Shown here in pieces: positions 27,006 to 36,176 of a DNA stretch of 64,000 nt. The stretch lies in NCBI GenBank assembly GCA_027673765.1, contig JAQDWB010000010.1, forward strand, positions 1 to 64,000, given 5' to 3'. A program made the translations under genes and the position numbers. Each line of letters opens with the position of its first letter. Positions within the stretch are counted from its first letter, which is position 1. A model generated the notes under the pieces. The model searched no databases, was not told where the DNA came from, and saw nothing but the letters and a program-made list of their open reading frames with translations. This stretch comes from Coriobacteriaceae bacterium AM113-163 (GTDB taxonomy: Bacteria > Actinomycetota > Coriobacteriia > Coriobacteriales > Coriobacteriaceae).

Positions 27006-28041
27006 TTCCGCCGACCTCGCCTCGTGCGAGTCTGCAGATATTCAGCGACGCATCCTCGAGCTCATCGAGGATGCGTCCTCCATTGCGATTTCGGGACACA
27101 CTTCTCCCGATGGCGACGCCCTGGGCTCCGTGTTGGGTCTGGGCCTCTCGCTTATGAAGTTTTTCCCTAACAAGGACATTGCCCTGCTGCTGGCAGACGA
27201 TGATCCGGTTCCGCGCATCTACCGCTTTATGGAAGGCTCCGATCGCCTGGTACCGGCATCTGCGTATACCGGCAATCCGGACCTGTTCATCTCGGTGGAC
27301 GTGCCGGTCGTCGAGCGTCTCAATAATTCCGCCGAGGTGCTTCGTCGCTCCAAGCATGTGGTGTGTTTCGATCACCATCCGGCGCGCGAGGAGTTTGCCG
27401 AGCTCAGCCTGAGGCGCGTCGAAGCTGCAGCCTGCGCCATGATCATCGACCGCTTCTTGGACAATTGCGGCATTGTCGCACGTGATGGCGTTGCGACCTG
27501 CCTGCTGTGTGGCTTGGTTACCGATACCGGCCGTTTTCAGTACCAAAACGCCGATGCAGCCGCGTTCCATGCAGCCTCGCGTCTGGTTGCCCACGGTGCC
27601 GATCCGGCGCGTGTGGCACTCGAGGTTTACCAGAGCATGCGCGTTGAGTTTTTGCACCTCAAGTCCATCGTTATGGGCCGCATTAAGACGGTGGCCCACG
27701 GGCGCGTCGCGTATAGCTACGCGTACCAGAGTGACCTTGAGGCCTGCGGTGTCACCTCGGACGAGTGCGACGGTCTGGTTGACGTGGTGCGCTCGGTGAT
27801 GGGCGTCGAGGTCTGTCTGTTCCTGAAGGGCATTGAGGGCGATACCAAGGTGCGCGGCAACCTGCGCTCCAAGGGCGATCTCAACGTGTCCGAGATCGCT
27901 GCTGCCTTTGGCGGAGGCGGACATCCTGCTGCCGCCGGTTTCTCCAACAACGGAACGATTCTCGAGACGCTCACCGTGGCACTTCCCATGCTGGCCGAAC
28001 TGGTAGGGGAGGATCCCGCTTCGGTGACCGTCGAGCTTTAA
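26998..28041 (+). CDS. nrnA: DHH phosphoesterase, NrnA-type oligoribonuclease/pAp phosphatase
   Basis: A 347-residue DHH/DHHA1 enzyme degrading short RNAs and pAp. Motifs: GHTSPDGDALGS (motif I), the Asp of ISVDVP (II), FDHHPA (DHH, III), GLVTDTGRF (IV) and the DHHA1 motif GGGGHPAAAGF. Position between rbfA and truB is the usual place for nrnA. It is also the class of enzyme that degrades pGpG, which could link it to c-di-GMP turnover upstream of the Pel operon; that link is inference. Confidence 0.92.
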   Translation: MTNSADLASCESADIQRRILELIEDASSIAISGHTSPDGDALGSVLGLGLSLMKFFPNKDIALLLADDDPVPRIYRFMEGSDRLVPASAYTGNPDLFISVDVPVVERLNNSAEVLRRSKHVVCFDHHPAREEFAELSLRRVEAAACAMIIDRFLDNCGIVARDGVATCLLCGLVTDTGRFQYQNADAAAFHAASRLVAHGADPARVALEVYQSMRVEFLHLKSIVMGRIKTVAHGRVAYSYAYQSDLEACGVTSDECDGLVDVVRSVMGVEVCLFLKGIEGDTKVRGNLRSKGDLNVSEIAAAFGGGGHPAAAGFSNNGTILETLTVALPMLAELVGEDPASVTVEL

Positions 28042-28056
28042 CTTTTTGGATGGTAC

Positions 28057-28989
28057 ATGGCTCGTCGTACGCCTTCTCAACTGAATATGCTGCTCGCCGT
28101 CGATAAGCCGGTGGGCTGCACGTCCCACGATGTGGTTTCGCAATGCCGGCGCGCCCTCCATGAGCGACGCGTCGGCCATGCCGGCACGCTCGACCCCATG
28201 GCATCGGGTGTCATGGTGGTGGGTGTGGGCCAGGCCACCCGTCTGCTGGGCATGCTCACGCTCGATACCAAAAGCTATGTCGCCGACATCTCGTTTGGCG
28301 CCGAGACCAATACCGATGATGCGGAGGGCGAGGCGGTCCGCACGGTGGCTGTTGCCAACGAGCTCCGCGATCCTGCCTATGCCCGTGAGCGCCTGGCCGC
28401 TATGCTGGGTCCGCAGATGCAGGTGCCGCCGGCGTTTTCGGCTATCTCGGTCAATGGCGTTCGCGCCTACAAGTCTGCTCGCGAGGGCAATGCGGTGGAC
28501 CTACCTCCGCGCCCCGTCGAGGTCTATGCCGCCGACCTGATCGCCGTGGGCGGCGAAGGTGATACGTGTGTGTGGACCGTGGCGTTCTCGGTGAGCAAGG
28601 GCACCTATATCCGTGCGCTCGCTCGCGACTTGGGCCGCGCCTGCGAGAGCGCCGCGCACATTTCCGCGCTGCGCCGCACGGCCTCCGGTGTTGTTTCCAT
28701 TGGCGCCTGTCATGCGGTCGAGGAGCTTTCTCCCGAGTCCGGGCCTGGCTTTGCCCTGGATCCCATTGCGGCCCTGGGCGCCACGCGTGTTGACTTGCCG
28801 GGCAATCTTGCCGAAGACCTGCTCTGCGGCCGACGCATTCCCGTTGAGCGTGCGCTTGCCGATTTCGATGCTTCGAAAGCGCCGTTTGCGCTGGTGCTCG
28901 ATGGGGGACTCAAGGCGCTCGCCCGCATCGAGGGTGGCCGCTTTGTCATGGAGCACGTGTTTCCGCAGGCAATCGGCGGTGTTCGATGA
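28057..28989 (+). CDS. truB: tRNA pseudouridine-55 synthase
   Basis: A 310-residue enzyme making pseudouridine 55 in the tRNA T-loop. VDKPVGCTSHDVV and RVGHAGTLDPMASGVMVVG contain the catalytic Asp in GTLDP; PPAFSAISVNGVRAYKSAREG and SKGTYIRALARDLGR are also typical. It overlaps the ribF start by four bases. Confidence 0.95.
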   Translation: MARRTPSQLNMLLAVDKPVGCTSHDVVSQCRRALHERRVGHAGTLDPMASGVMVVGVGQATRLLGMLTLDTKSYVADISFGAETNTDDAEGEAVRTVAVANELRDPAYARERLAAMLGPQMQVPPAFSAISVNGVRAYKSAREGNAVDLPPRPVEVYAADLIAVGGEGDTCVWTVAFSVSKGTYIRALARDLGRACESAAHISALRRTASGVVSIGACHAVEELSPESGPGFALDPIAALGATRVDLPGNLAEDLLCGRRIPVERALADFDASKAPFALVLDGGLKALARIEGGRFVMEHVFPQAIGGVR

Positions 28990-29993
28990 TGTTGTCCGCT
29001 CGCGAGCTTGCGCGTATCTTTTTTGAAGGCGAGTCGGACGAGGCTCGCATCGTCACTGCCGATGCGTTTGATGAGTGCGAGCACTTGGGTGCTGCCTCGA
29101 TCGCCATTGGCGTGTTCGATGGCGTTCACCGTGGACACCGGGAACTCATCGAAGCGCTTGTCCGTGATGCCCGTGCCCATGGCTGCAAGGCGGTCGTGGT
29201 CACTTTCGATCCCGATCCGGACGTTGTGGTGAGTCCTTCGCCCGCTCAAAAATTGATGACGACGGCCGACCGTCTACATGCCTTGGCTCAGACCGGGGTC
29301 GATGCAGTGGTGGCCGTTCCCTTTACGCCTGAGGTTGCGGCACTCGACCATGTCGGTTTTCTCACACTGTTGTCACGCGTGGTCGACATTCGTTCGATTC
29401 GCGTTGGCAGCGATTTTAGGCTGGGTCGTGGCGGTGCTTCTGGTGTTGCCGAGATGCGCGTCTGGGGTTCCGAGCACAGCGTTGACGTGTATGGTCACGA
29501 TCTGCTTTGCGAGGGCGGTGAGGCCATTTGCGCCACCCGCATCCGTCATGAGCTGGGACAGGGCCATGTGGAGCTGGCTGCTGAGTTGCTCGGTCGCCCG
29601 TATATGCTGCGCGGCGGTGTTATTCGCGGCCGTCACGAGGGCTCTGGCATGGGCTTTCCCACGGCAAACCTGCAGGTTCCCGACGGCATTCAGGTGCCTG
29701 CCGATGGCGTGTATGAGGGCCTGGTGCTCGTCGATGACACCGTATGGCCTGCTGCCGTTAACGTCGGCCTGCCGCCGACGTATGCCGACGACGCCGCTTC
29801 ATCGCATCTCGAGGCTAACTTAATTGGTTATACGGGCGACCTGTACGGCGCTTCCGTTTCGCTGGCGTTTACGCGCTGGCTGCGTCCCTCGCGTGTGTTC
29901 GATTCGCTGGATGAGTTGATTGCGACCGTCGAGGGTAACATCGAGGACATTCGTCACAACTTGGGTGAGCAGGGGGTGGGCATCCGTGATTAG
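28986..29993 (+). CDS. ribF: Bifunctional riboflavin kinase / FAD synthetase
   Basis: A 335-residue enzyme turning riboflavin into FMN and then FAD. The N-terminal adenylyltransferase has IGVFDGVHRGHRELI and VVVTFDPDPD; the C-terminal kinase has GRHEGSGMGFPTANLQVPDG and AVNVGLPPTY (usually NIG.RPTF). ATG 28986 and the next ATG are both possible. No FMN riboswitch is present. The end overlaps the dnaG start by eight bases. Confidence 0.94.
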   Translation: MMLSARELARIFFEGESDEARIVTADAFDECEHLGAASIAIGVFDGVHRGHRELIEALVRDARAHGCKAVVVTFDPDPDVVVSPSPAQKLMTTADRLHALAQTGVDAVVAVPFTPEVAALDHVGFLTLLSRVVDIRSIRVGSDFRLGRGGASGVAEMRVWGSEHSVDVYGHDLLCEGGEAICATRIRHELGQGHVELAAELLGRPYMLRGGVIRGRHEGSGMGFPTANLQVPDGIQVPADGVYEGLVLVDDTVWPAAVNVGLPPTYADDAASSHLEANLIGYTGDLYGASVSLAFTRWLRPSRVFDSLDELIATVEGNIEDIRHNLGEQGVGIRD

Positions 29994-32094
29994 CGATGAG
30001 GAAAAAGACCAGGTACGCGCTGCGTCCGACCTAGTTGCTATCGTGCAGGAAACGGTTGAGCTCAAGCCCCGCGGCCATGAGTTTTGGGGTTGCTGCCCCT
30101 TTCATGGCGAAAAGACGCCGTCCTTCCACATTATCCCTGCCACACAGGTGTGGCATTGCTTTGGCTGCGGCGAGGGTGGCGACGTCTTCACCTATATCAT
30201 GAAGCGCGAGAACTTGAGCTTTCCCGAGTCAATCCGCTATTTGGCCGATCGTGCGGGTATTGAGCTGCATGACACCGGAGATCGTCGCGAGCGCGGTACC
30301 AAGCGTGCCCGCATCTACGATCTGTGTGCCGAGACCGCCCAGTTCTACCACACCATGCTTATGCGCGGTAAGGACGGCCGTCCACGCGAGTACTTTGCCA
30401 GCCGTGGTATGGGTGGCGACGTCTGCCGCCGCTACTGCCTGGGCTTTGCACCGGGCCGCAACGCGCTGGTGTCGCACCTGTCCCAGGCGGGTTTTACCCC
30501 GCAGGAGATGATCGACGCCAACGTTGCCGTGAGCCGCGGGCGCGGGCAGCTTGCCGACCGCTTCTACGACCGCGTGATGTTTCCCATCTTTGACGAGCAG
30601 GGTCACAACATTGCCTTTGGCGGGCGCATCATGGGTGACGGCCAACCCAAGTACCTCAACACCGCCGAGACGAGCGTGTTCCATAAAAAGCGAAACCTCT
30701 ATGGCTTTAACTGGGCCAAGGAGTTTATCGTCGCGCAGGATACGGCCATCGTGGTGGAGGGCTATACCGATTGCATCGCCTGCTGGGAGGCGGGGATCAA
30801 AAACGTTGTCGCCACGCTGGGCACCGCGCTCACGGAGCATCACGTCAAGACGCTCACCCGCTTTGCCAAGCGTATCGTGTATATGTTCGATGGCGATGCC
30901 GCGGGCCAGAAGGCCGCCCGTCGCGCGATTCAATTTATCGAGCAGGATTCGATGGACCTGCGCTGCGTGGTGCTGCCCGACGGCAACGACCCCATGGAGT
31001 TCATCACAGCGCATGGTGGACAGGAGCTTCAGGCGCGCATCGACGCTGCCGAGCCGCTCATGGACTTTGTCTACCGTTCGCTGCAGGAGTCGAGTGACAT
31101 CACCACGCCGGGCGGTCGTGCCAAGGCGCTGGAAGATGCGCTGACGCTTATCTATCCGCTGCGCGATAGCTATATGATCGACACATACTTTATTCAGATT
31201 GCCGATCTGCTGGGTTTGGATCTGGAGACGGTTCGCGCGAGTTCGGGTCGCGTGTTTCGCGATGTCGCCAAGCGCGAAGATGCGGAACGACGTCGTGAGC
31301 AGAACTATGAACGCCAGCGGGCGCAAGCCGAGCGCTCTGGTAGCGCGGGCGGTCGGACGTCTGGTTCGCAGGGGGCATCTCGCGGTGCTTGGGCATCGGG
31401 CGCGACGCCGCCGGTGTCCGCGCCGGTCGAAGAAGAGCCGTATGACTACGTCCCGCTCGATGCCTACGGTGCCGCGCCCGTGGAGGTCGTCGACGACCTG
31501 CCGCCGATCGATGTGCCTGATGGTATGGGTGCTGTGCCTGTGACTGATGGTTCGGGCGCTCCGGCTGCGGCGGCGCCGATGGTTCTTACTGATCTGGAAC
31601 GCAAGTCCTTGGCAGGGGAGCGCGAGCTGCTGACCATGCTCACGAGCTACCCCGACCTGTTCCGCACGTATGCCGACCGCATCTGCTCCATCGAGTGGGT
31701 CGACCCGCGCCACGAGTCCATCGCATGGGCCGTACTGGCGACGCCCCCGGGTACCGATCCTGCGGCCTGTATGGATGCGGCGCGTGCGGTGTGTCCCGAG
31801 GCGGCAACGCTTGTGAGTGCCGGGCGCATCTCGGCGACGAGCAAACACCCTACCGAGACGAACATCGTGTTCATGCTTGATACGCTCGAGCTCTACACCA
31901 TCAAGCGCCGCATGCGTGCCGCACAGGCCAAGCTGCGCCAGGACCGTTCACTCGATGATGAGGCCCGTCGCGCGCTGACCGTGCAGGCCGCGCAGGATTC
32001 GCAGCGTCAACGCGAGCTGCAAAAGTCGATCGGCGGCGTGGCGGACCCGTTCCGTTTGATCGGCCTGGAGGCCGCGGGCACCGAGCAAGCCTAG
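29986..32094 (+). CDS. dnaG: DNA primase
   Basis: A 702-residue primase. Zinc-binding domain CPFHGEKTPSFHI...WHCFGCGEGGD (Cys, His, Cys, Cys) is at residues 30-60; the polymerase core carries the TOPRIM motifs VVEGYTDCIACWEAGI and MFDGDAAGQKAARRA. A low-complexity linker rich in Gly, Ala, Pro (about 445-530) joins the C-terminal helicase-binding domain (ERELLTMLTSYPDLF). GTG 29986 with AGGGGG nine bases upstream; starting earlier would lie inside ribF. Next gene is the sigma factor, as in the macromolecular-synthesis operon. Confidence 0.95.
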   Translation: MISDEEKDQVRAASDLVAIVQETVELKPRGHEFWGCCPFHGEKTPSFHIIPATQVWHCFGCGEGGDVFTYIMKRENLSFPESIRYLADRAGIELHDTGDRRERGTKRARIYDLCAETAQFYHTMLMRGKDGRPREYFASRGMGGDVCRRYCLGFAPGRNALVSHLSQAGFTPQEMIDANVAVSRGRGQLADRFYDRVMFPIFDEQGHNIAFGGRIMGDGQPKYLNTAETSVFHKKRNLYGFNWAKEFIVAQDTAIVVEGYTDCIACWEAGIKNVVATLGTALTEHHVKTLTRFAKRIVYMFDGDAAGQKAARRAIQFIEQDSMDLRCVVLPDGNDPMEFITAHGGQELQARIDAAEPLMDFVYRSLQESSDITTPGGRAKALEDALTLIYPLRDSYMIDTYFIQIADLLGLDLETVRASSGRVFRDVAKREDAERRREQNYERQRAQAERSGSAGGRTSGSQGASRGAWASGATPPVSAPVEEEPYDYVPLDAYGAAPVEVVDDLPPIDVPDGMGAVPVTDGSGAPAAAAPMVLTDLERKSLAGERELLTMLTSYPDLFRTYADRICSIEWVDPRHESIAWAVLATPPGTDPAACMDAARAVCPEAATLVSAGRISATSKHPTETNIVFMLDTLELYTIKRRMRAAQAKLRQDRSLDDEARRALTVQAAQDSQRQRELQKSIGGVADPFRLIGLEAAGTEQA

Positions 32095-32204
32095 ATGTTG
32101 TGGTCAACCAGCGTATTCTCGCCTATATCCAGTCCTCTTTTTGGGTATAGACGTCAATGTGTGTGCTAAAGTATTGAGTCCTGTGGACTATGAAGGGAGA
32201 ATCT

Positions 32205-33554
32205 GTGCCAAAAAAGACTGAGAGCACGGGTACTGGGCTGGAATCCTACGTTGCAAAGCTCATGGGCAACGGCTCAAACAGGACTTCGGTAACCGAGGAC
32301 GAGATTCAGGTCGCCCTGAAGGATATCGATGTTTCTGACGAGCAGCTCACCGCGGTGTATTCCGCGCTGCGCAACAGCGGCATCCAGATTATCTCCGCGA
32401 GCGGTAACGACGACGCCCCCATGGACGTCGACGATGACGATAACGATACCGATACCGACGATTTTGATGACGACGACGAGCACGATTCCGGCTCGCTCGA
32501 CGCTCACGAGCTCAAGATGGCCCGTCAGGCCGACGCCGAGATGGGTTCTTCCAAGAGCAAGAAGAAGCGCACCGTGCGCACGTCCCGTTCACGCTCCCGC
32601 GTGCGTGGCATCGATGCCTCCACGGTGATGCTGACCGGCGATCCGGTTCGTATGTACCTCAAGGAGATCGGCAAGGTCGACCTGCTGACCGCCTCCGAAG
32701 AGGTCGATTTGGCCATGAAGATCGAGGCCGGTCTCGAGGCCACCGAGAAGCTCGAGGCTGCCGATGCCGGCGAGCTCGAGCTCACGCGTGCCGAGATGCG
32801 TCGTCTTACGCGCATTGAGAACGTGGGCCTCGAAGCCAAGCAGGCACTCATCAGCGCAAACCTGCGTCTGGTCGTCTCCATCGCCAAACGCTATGTCGGC
32901 CGCGGCATGCTGTTCCTTGACCTGATCCAGGAGGGCAACCTCGGTCTGATCCGCGCTGTTGAGAAGTTCGACTACCAGAAGGGCTTTAAGTTCTCCACGT
33001 ACGCCACGTGGTGGATCCGTCAGGCCATTACGCGCGCCATTGCCGATCAGGCCCGTACCATCCGTATTCCCGTGCATATGGTCGAGACCATCAACAAGCT
33101 CGTCCGCGTGCAGCGCCAGCTCCTTCAGGACCTGGGTCGCGACCCGACCCCTGAGGAGATCGGTGCCGAGATGGACATGAGCGCCGACCGCGTCCGCGAG
33201 ATCCAGAAGATTTCGCAGGAGCCCGTGTCGCTCGAGACCCCCATCGGCGAGGAAGAGGATTCCCAGCTGGGCGACTTCATCGAGGACTCCCAGGCTATCG
33301 TTCCGCCCGATGCCGCCAGCTTCTCCATGCTGCAGGAGCAGCTCACCCAGGTGCTCGACTCGCTTGCCGATCGTGAGCGCAAGGTTATCGAGCTGCGCTT
33401 TGGCCTTGTCGACGGGCATCCCCGCACGCTCGAGGAGGTCGGTCGCGAGTTTGGTGTCACGCGCGAGCGTATCCGCCAGATCGAGTCCAAGACCCTGGCC
33501 AAGCTTCGTCACCCGAGCCGCAGCAGCAAGCTCAAAGACTATATCGAGTCTTAG
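32205..33554 (+). CDS. rpoD: Principal RNA polymerase sigma factor (RpoD/SigA)
   Basis: A 449-residue sigma-70. The start has a short region 1.1-like part then an acidic run ([20 protein letters not shown]) and a basic [12 protein letters not shown]. Region 1.2 is [16 protein letters not shown], region 2 holds [40 protein letters not shown], and [20 protein letters not shown]. Region 4.2 is [23 protein letters not shown] 32205 follows AAGGGAG with good spacing. It reads the promoters annotated here. Confidence 0.96.
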   Translation: MPKKTESTGTGLESYVAKLMGNGSNRTSVTEDEIQVALKDIDVSDEQLTAVYSALRNSGIQIISASGNDDAPMDVDDDDNDTDTDDFDDDDEHDSGSLDAHELKMARQADAEMGSSKSKKKRTVRTSRSRSRVRGIDASTVMLTGDPVRMYLKEIGKVDLLTASEEVDLAMKIEAGLEATEKLEAADAGELELTRAEMRRLTRIENVGLEAKQALISANLRLVVSIAKRYVGRGMLFLDLIQEGNLGLIRAVEKFDYQKGFKFSTYATWWIRQAITRAIADQARTIRIPVHMVETINKLVRVQRQLLQDLGRDPTPEEIGAEMDMSADRVREIQKISQEPVSLETPIGEEEDSQLGDFIEDSQAIVPPDAASFSMLQEQLTQVLDSLADRERKVIELRFGLVDGHPRTLEEVGREFGVTRERIRQIESKTLAKLRHPSRSSKLKDYIES

Positions 33555-33555
33555 G

Positions 33556-33583
33556 GTTACGGCGTTTTACCAAACGCCGTAAC
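33556..33583 (+). terminator. Hairpin directly after rpoD
   Basis: A perfect 12-base stem (GTTACGGCGTTT, loop TACC) begins two bases after the rpoD stop, without T-run. The core and loop match the hairpin at 15572-15595, and both are followed by CGACGCTGC. Confidence 0.5.
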
Positions 33584-33601
33584 TGGCCGACGCTGCGCGG
33601 A

Positions 33602-33691
33602 CACCAGAGCGACAACTTGTCATTCAAAGAGGACGGCATGACCAGAAGGTCTATGCCGTCCTCTTTTCATGCCAATTTGTTCGCTCTGGTG
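33602..33691 (+). terminator. Nested palindrome with rpoD terminator
   Basis: The inner stem AAGAGGACGGCAT (33627-33639) pairs fully with 33653-33665 and ends in TTTTC, a usable terminator. An outer pair CACCAGAGCGA (33602-33612) and TCGCTCTGGTG (33681-33691) encloses it, making a 90-base double palindrome. Confidence 0.75.
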
Positions 33692-33793
33692 CCCGCTCGC
33701 TGGCATTGTCAAAACATCGGCGTTTCCGTTGCCGGTGCCGGCAGTTAGGCCGTCCCCAAGGGATCAAGGCGAGAAAATTTCTCAAAAAAGTTC

Positions 33794-33821
33794 TTGCCCT
33801 GTGCCGATTCGTCCGTATAAT
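33794..33821 (+). promoter_or_regulatory. Promoter of tRNA-Asn
   Basis: TTGCCC (33794-33799), 16 bases, then a consensus TATAAT (33816-33821), about 30 bases before the tRNA. Confidence 0.75.
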
Positions 33822-33851
33822 AAACTTCGTTGCTTGAGAGCACGCACCTAT

Positions 33852-33926
33852 TCCTCGGTAGCTCAATGGTAGAGCACGCGGCTGTTAACCGCGCTGTTGT
33901 AGGTTCGAGTCCTACCCGGGGAGCCA
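33852..33926 (+). tRNA. tRNA-Asn (GTT)
   Basis: A full cloverleaf: acceptor TCCTCGG with CCGGGGA, D-arm GCTC...GAGC, anticodon stem CGCGG/CCGCG with loop CTGTTAA (anticodon GTT at 33884-33886), T-arm GTAGG-TTCGAGT-CCTAC, discriminator G and an encoded CCA at 33924-33926. It has its own promoter and terminator. Confidence 0.96.
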
Positions 33927-33932
33927 GGTTGT

Positions 33933-33962
33933 AAAACCCGTCGCTTATGCGGCGGGTTTTTT
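33933..33962 (+). terminator. tRNA-Asn terminator
   Basis: AAAACCCGTCGC and GCGGCGGGTTTT pair around TTAT and end in a run of six Ts. Confidence 0.9.
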
Positions 33963-34120
33963 CATGCCGCGACCACTTGACTCGAACGTTGCCATATCAA
34001 CATTTCGTGTCGAGGATGTAATCCCGCGACCCACCACCTCAACATGGCGCGGTCGTTGTAGAATATTGCAATGATTGCTCCCACGACATGGTGCCGCGAG
34101 CACCAGATAAGGAGATTCTT

Positions 34121-34477
34121 GTGTCTGAGACCATTAACGGCAGCCTGAGCGTCTCGAACGACGTTATTGCCGATATTGCCGGTTATGCCGCGATGACGTG
34201 CTATGGCGTCGTCGGTATGGCTGAGCAGCTCCAAGGCGCCGAGAGCGTGCGCCTGCTTGCCGGTCAGCGCCTCCGCAAGGGCGTGCTTGTCTCCGCCGAC
34301 GAGAACGGCCTTACGGTCGATCTTCACGTCGTGCTCGAGAACGGCGTCAACATGAAATCCGTCTGCCACAATCTTTCGAGCTCCGTTGCCTTCACCCTGC
34401 AGGAGATCGCCCAGATCGATCCCGCCAGCCTTAAGATCGGCATCCATATCGACGCGCTCAAGAGCCGTCTGAACTAG
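34121..34477 (+). CDS. Asp23/Gls24 (YloU) family protein
   Basis: A 118-residue Asp23/Gls24-domain protein: GSLSVSNDVIADIAGYAAMTCYG opening, GVLVSADENGLTVDLHVVLE and VCHNLSSSVAFTLQEI are typical. Members are envelope-stress proteins and, as YloU, sit directly before the FakA-like gene in Gram-positives, as here. GTG 34121 follows AAGGAG. A -10-like TAGAAT is at 34059-34064 without a good -35. Function in lipid or envelope balance is inferred from the neighbour. Confidence 0.88.
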   Translation: MSETINGSLSVSNDVIADIAGYAAMTCYGVVGMAEQLQGAESVRLLAGQRLRKGVLVSADENGLTVDLHVVLENGVNMKSVCHNLSSSVAFTLQEIAQIDPASLKIGIHIDALKSRLN

Positions 34478-34504
34478 CATCCGAAAACGGAGATTTAAAT
34501 ACCC

Positions 34505-36166
34505 ATGATTGCAAAGACCATTCGCACCTGTTTTCCGATCGCTGCGGCTGCCGTTTCCGACAAGGCCGAGGAGATCAACAAGCTCAACGTCTTTCCCGTG
34601 CCCGACGGTGACACCGGCACCAACATGTCGCTCACGCTCGCCTCGGTGACCAAGGAGCTTTCTGCCCTTCCCGCCGACGCCGACATGGAGGCCATCGCTG
34701 GCGCCATCACCCACGGCTCCCTGATGGGCGCCCGCGGCAACTCCGGCGTCATCACCTCGCAGATCTTGCGCGGCGTGGCCGAGGGCCTTGTCTCCGCCGA
34801 CGAGCCCATTACGTCCGCCAACATCGCCTTCGCCTTCCGTCGTGCCGTCAAGGTTGCCTTCCAGGCCGTCCGCAAGCCCATCGAGGGCACGATCCTCACG
34901 GTGCTGCGCGATGTCTCGACCAAGGCCGACGAGTGCGAGAAGAAGAAGTTCTCGGCCGAGGACGCGCTCGACGCCATCGTTGTCGAGGCCTACCAGTCCG
35001 TCGCACGCACGCCCGACCTGCTGCCCGTCCTCAAGGAGAACGGCGTGGTCGACTCCGGCGCCTTCGGCTTTGCTATTTTCCTGGAGAACTTTGTTGCCGC
35101 CGCGCTTGGCCGCAGCACCGTTGTCGAGGATTTCTCCGCCACGTTTGATTCCGCTGGCTCTGCCCGCGACGCGGCCCTCAATCGCGTTGAGATCGAGGCC
35201 AACGACGACTGGGAGGGCTCGGAGTTTCGTTACTGCAACGAGTTTCTCTTTAAGGCCGATGCCCCGTTTGATGAGGACGAGTGCCTTAAGTTCCTGGGCT
35301 CCATGGGCGACTGCGAGCTGCTCGTGGGTGCTTACCCCGATTACAAGATTCACGTGCACTCCAACACCCCCAATCTGGTGCTCGAGCACATGTTGCAGCT
35401 TGGTCAGATCTACGAGGTCTTTATCCACAACATGGAGATGGAGGCCCACGACCGTACCGCCAAGATTCATGAGGACCAGGAAAAGGCCGCCGAGCCCGCC
35501 AAGGCGCTGGGCTTTGTCGCCGTTGCCGCTGGGTCCGGCGAGGCAGACATCCTCAAGTCCCTCGGCGTCGACGTGATCGTGTCGGGTGGTCAGACCATGA
35601 ACCCCTCGACTGCAGACCTGCTGGGCGCTGTTGACCAGGTCAACGCGACCTCGGTCATCATTCTGCCCAACAACGGCAACATCCGCATGGCCGCTGAGGC
35701 CGCTGCCTCAGCCTGCACCGACAAGAAGGTCGCCGTCGTTCCCACCAAGACCGTTCCGCAGGCCTTCTCCGCGCTGTTCGCGGTCCTGCCCGATTCCGAG
35801 CTCGAGGATGCCGTCGCCGCTATGGTCGACGCCATCAGCGAGGTCCGCGATGGCGAGGTCACCCGCGCCGTGCGCGACTCCAGCGCCTCCGACGGTTCGC
35901 CGATTCACTCCGGTGACGTCATGGGCATCATTGCCGGCTCCATCGATGTCGTCGGCTCCGACGTGAAGCAGGTCACGCTCGATTGCATCAACCGCATGCA
36001 GGAGAAAGAGGAGGGCGACGCGCTGACGATTCTGGCCGGCGAGGAGCTGTCCGATGAAGCCTTCCAGGAGATCGTCGACGCTATCGAGGAGGCTCAGCCC
36101 GACCTGGAGATCGACGCCCATCGTGGCGAGCAGCCGCTCTATCCCGTGATCTTCTCGATCGAGTAG
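34505..36166 (+). CDS. DAK2-domain (FakA/YloV-like) fatty-acid kinase subunit
   Basis: A 553-residue protein. The N-terminal DAK2 (DhaL) domain binds ATP: KLNVFPVPDGDTGTNMSLTL supplies metal-binding Asps and HGSLMGARGNSGVITSQIL is the second motif. The middle and C-terminal parts (EFRYCNEFLF..., VVPTKTVPQAFSALFA) are the FakB-interacting region. FakA phosphorylates fatty acids held by DegV-like FakB for membrane synthesis; no FakB gene is in the window. Next to the Asp23 gene and recG, the conserved order. Confidence 0.88.
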   Translation: MIAKTIRTCFPIAAAAVSDKAEEINKLNVFPVPDGDTGTNMSLTLASVTKELSALPADADMEAIAGAITHGSLMGARGNSGVITSQILRGVAEGLVSADEPITSANIAFAFRRAVKVAFQAVRKPIEGTILTVLRDVSTKADECEKKKFSAEDALDAIVVEAYQSVARTPDLLPVLKENGVVDSGAFGFAIFLENFVAAALGRSTVVEDFSATFDSAGSARDAALNRVEIEANDDWEGSEFRYCNEFLFKADAPFDEDECLKFLGSMGDCELLVGAYPDYKIHVHSNTPNLVLEHMLQLGQIYEVFIHNMEMEAHDRTAKIHEDQEKAAEPAKALGFVAVAAGSGEADILKSLGVDVIVSGGQTMNPSTADLLGAVDQVNATSVIILPNNGNIRMAAEAAASACTDKKVAVVPTKTVPQAFSALFAVLPDSELEDAVAAMVDAISEVRDGEVTRAVRDSSASDGSPIHSGDVMGIIAGSIDVVGSDVKQVTLDCINRMQEKEEGDALTILAGEELSDEAFQEIVDAIEEAQPDLEIDAHRGEQPLYPVIFSIE

Positions 36167-36176
36167 GCATCTGCCT

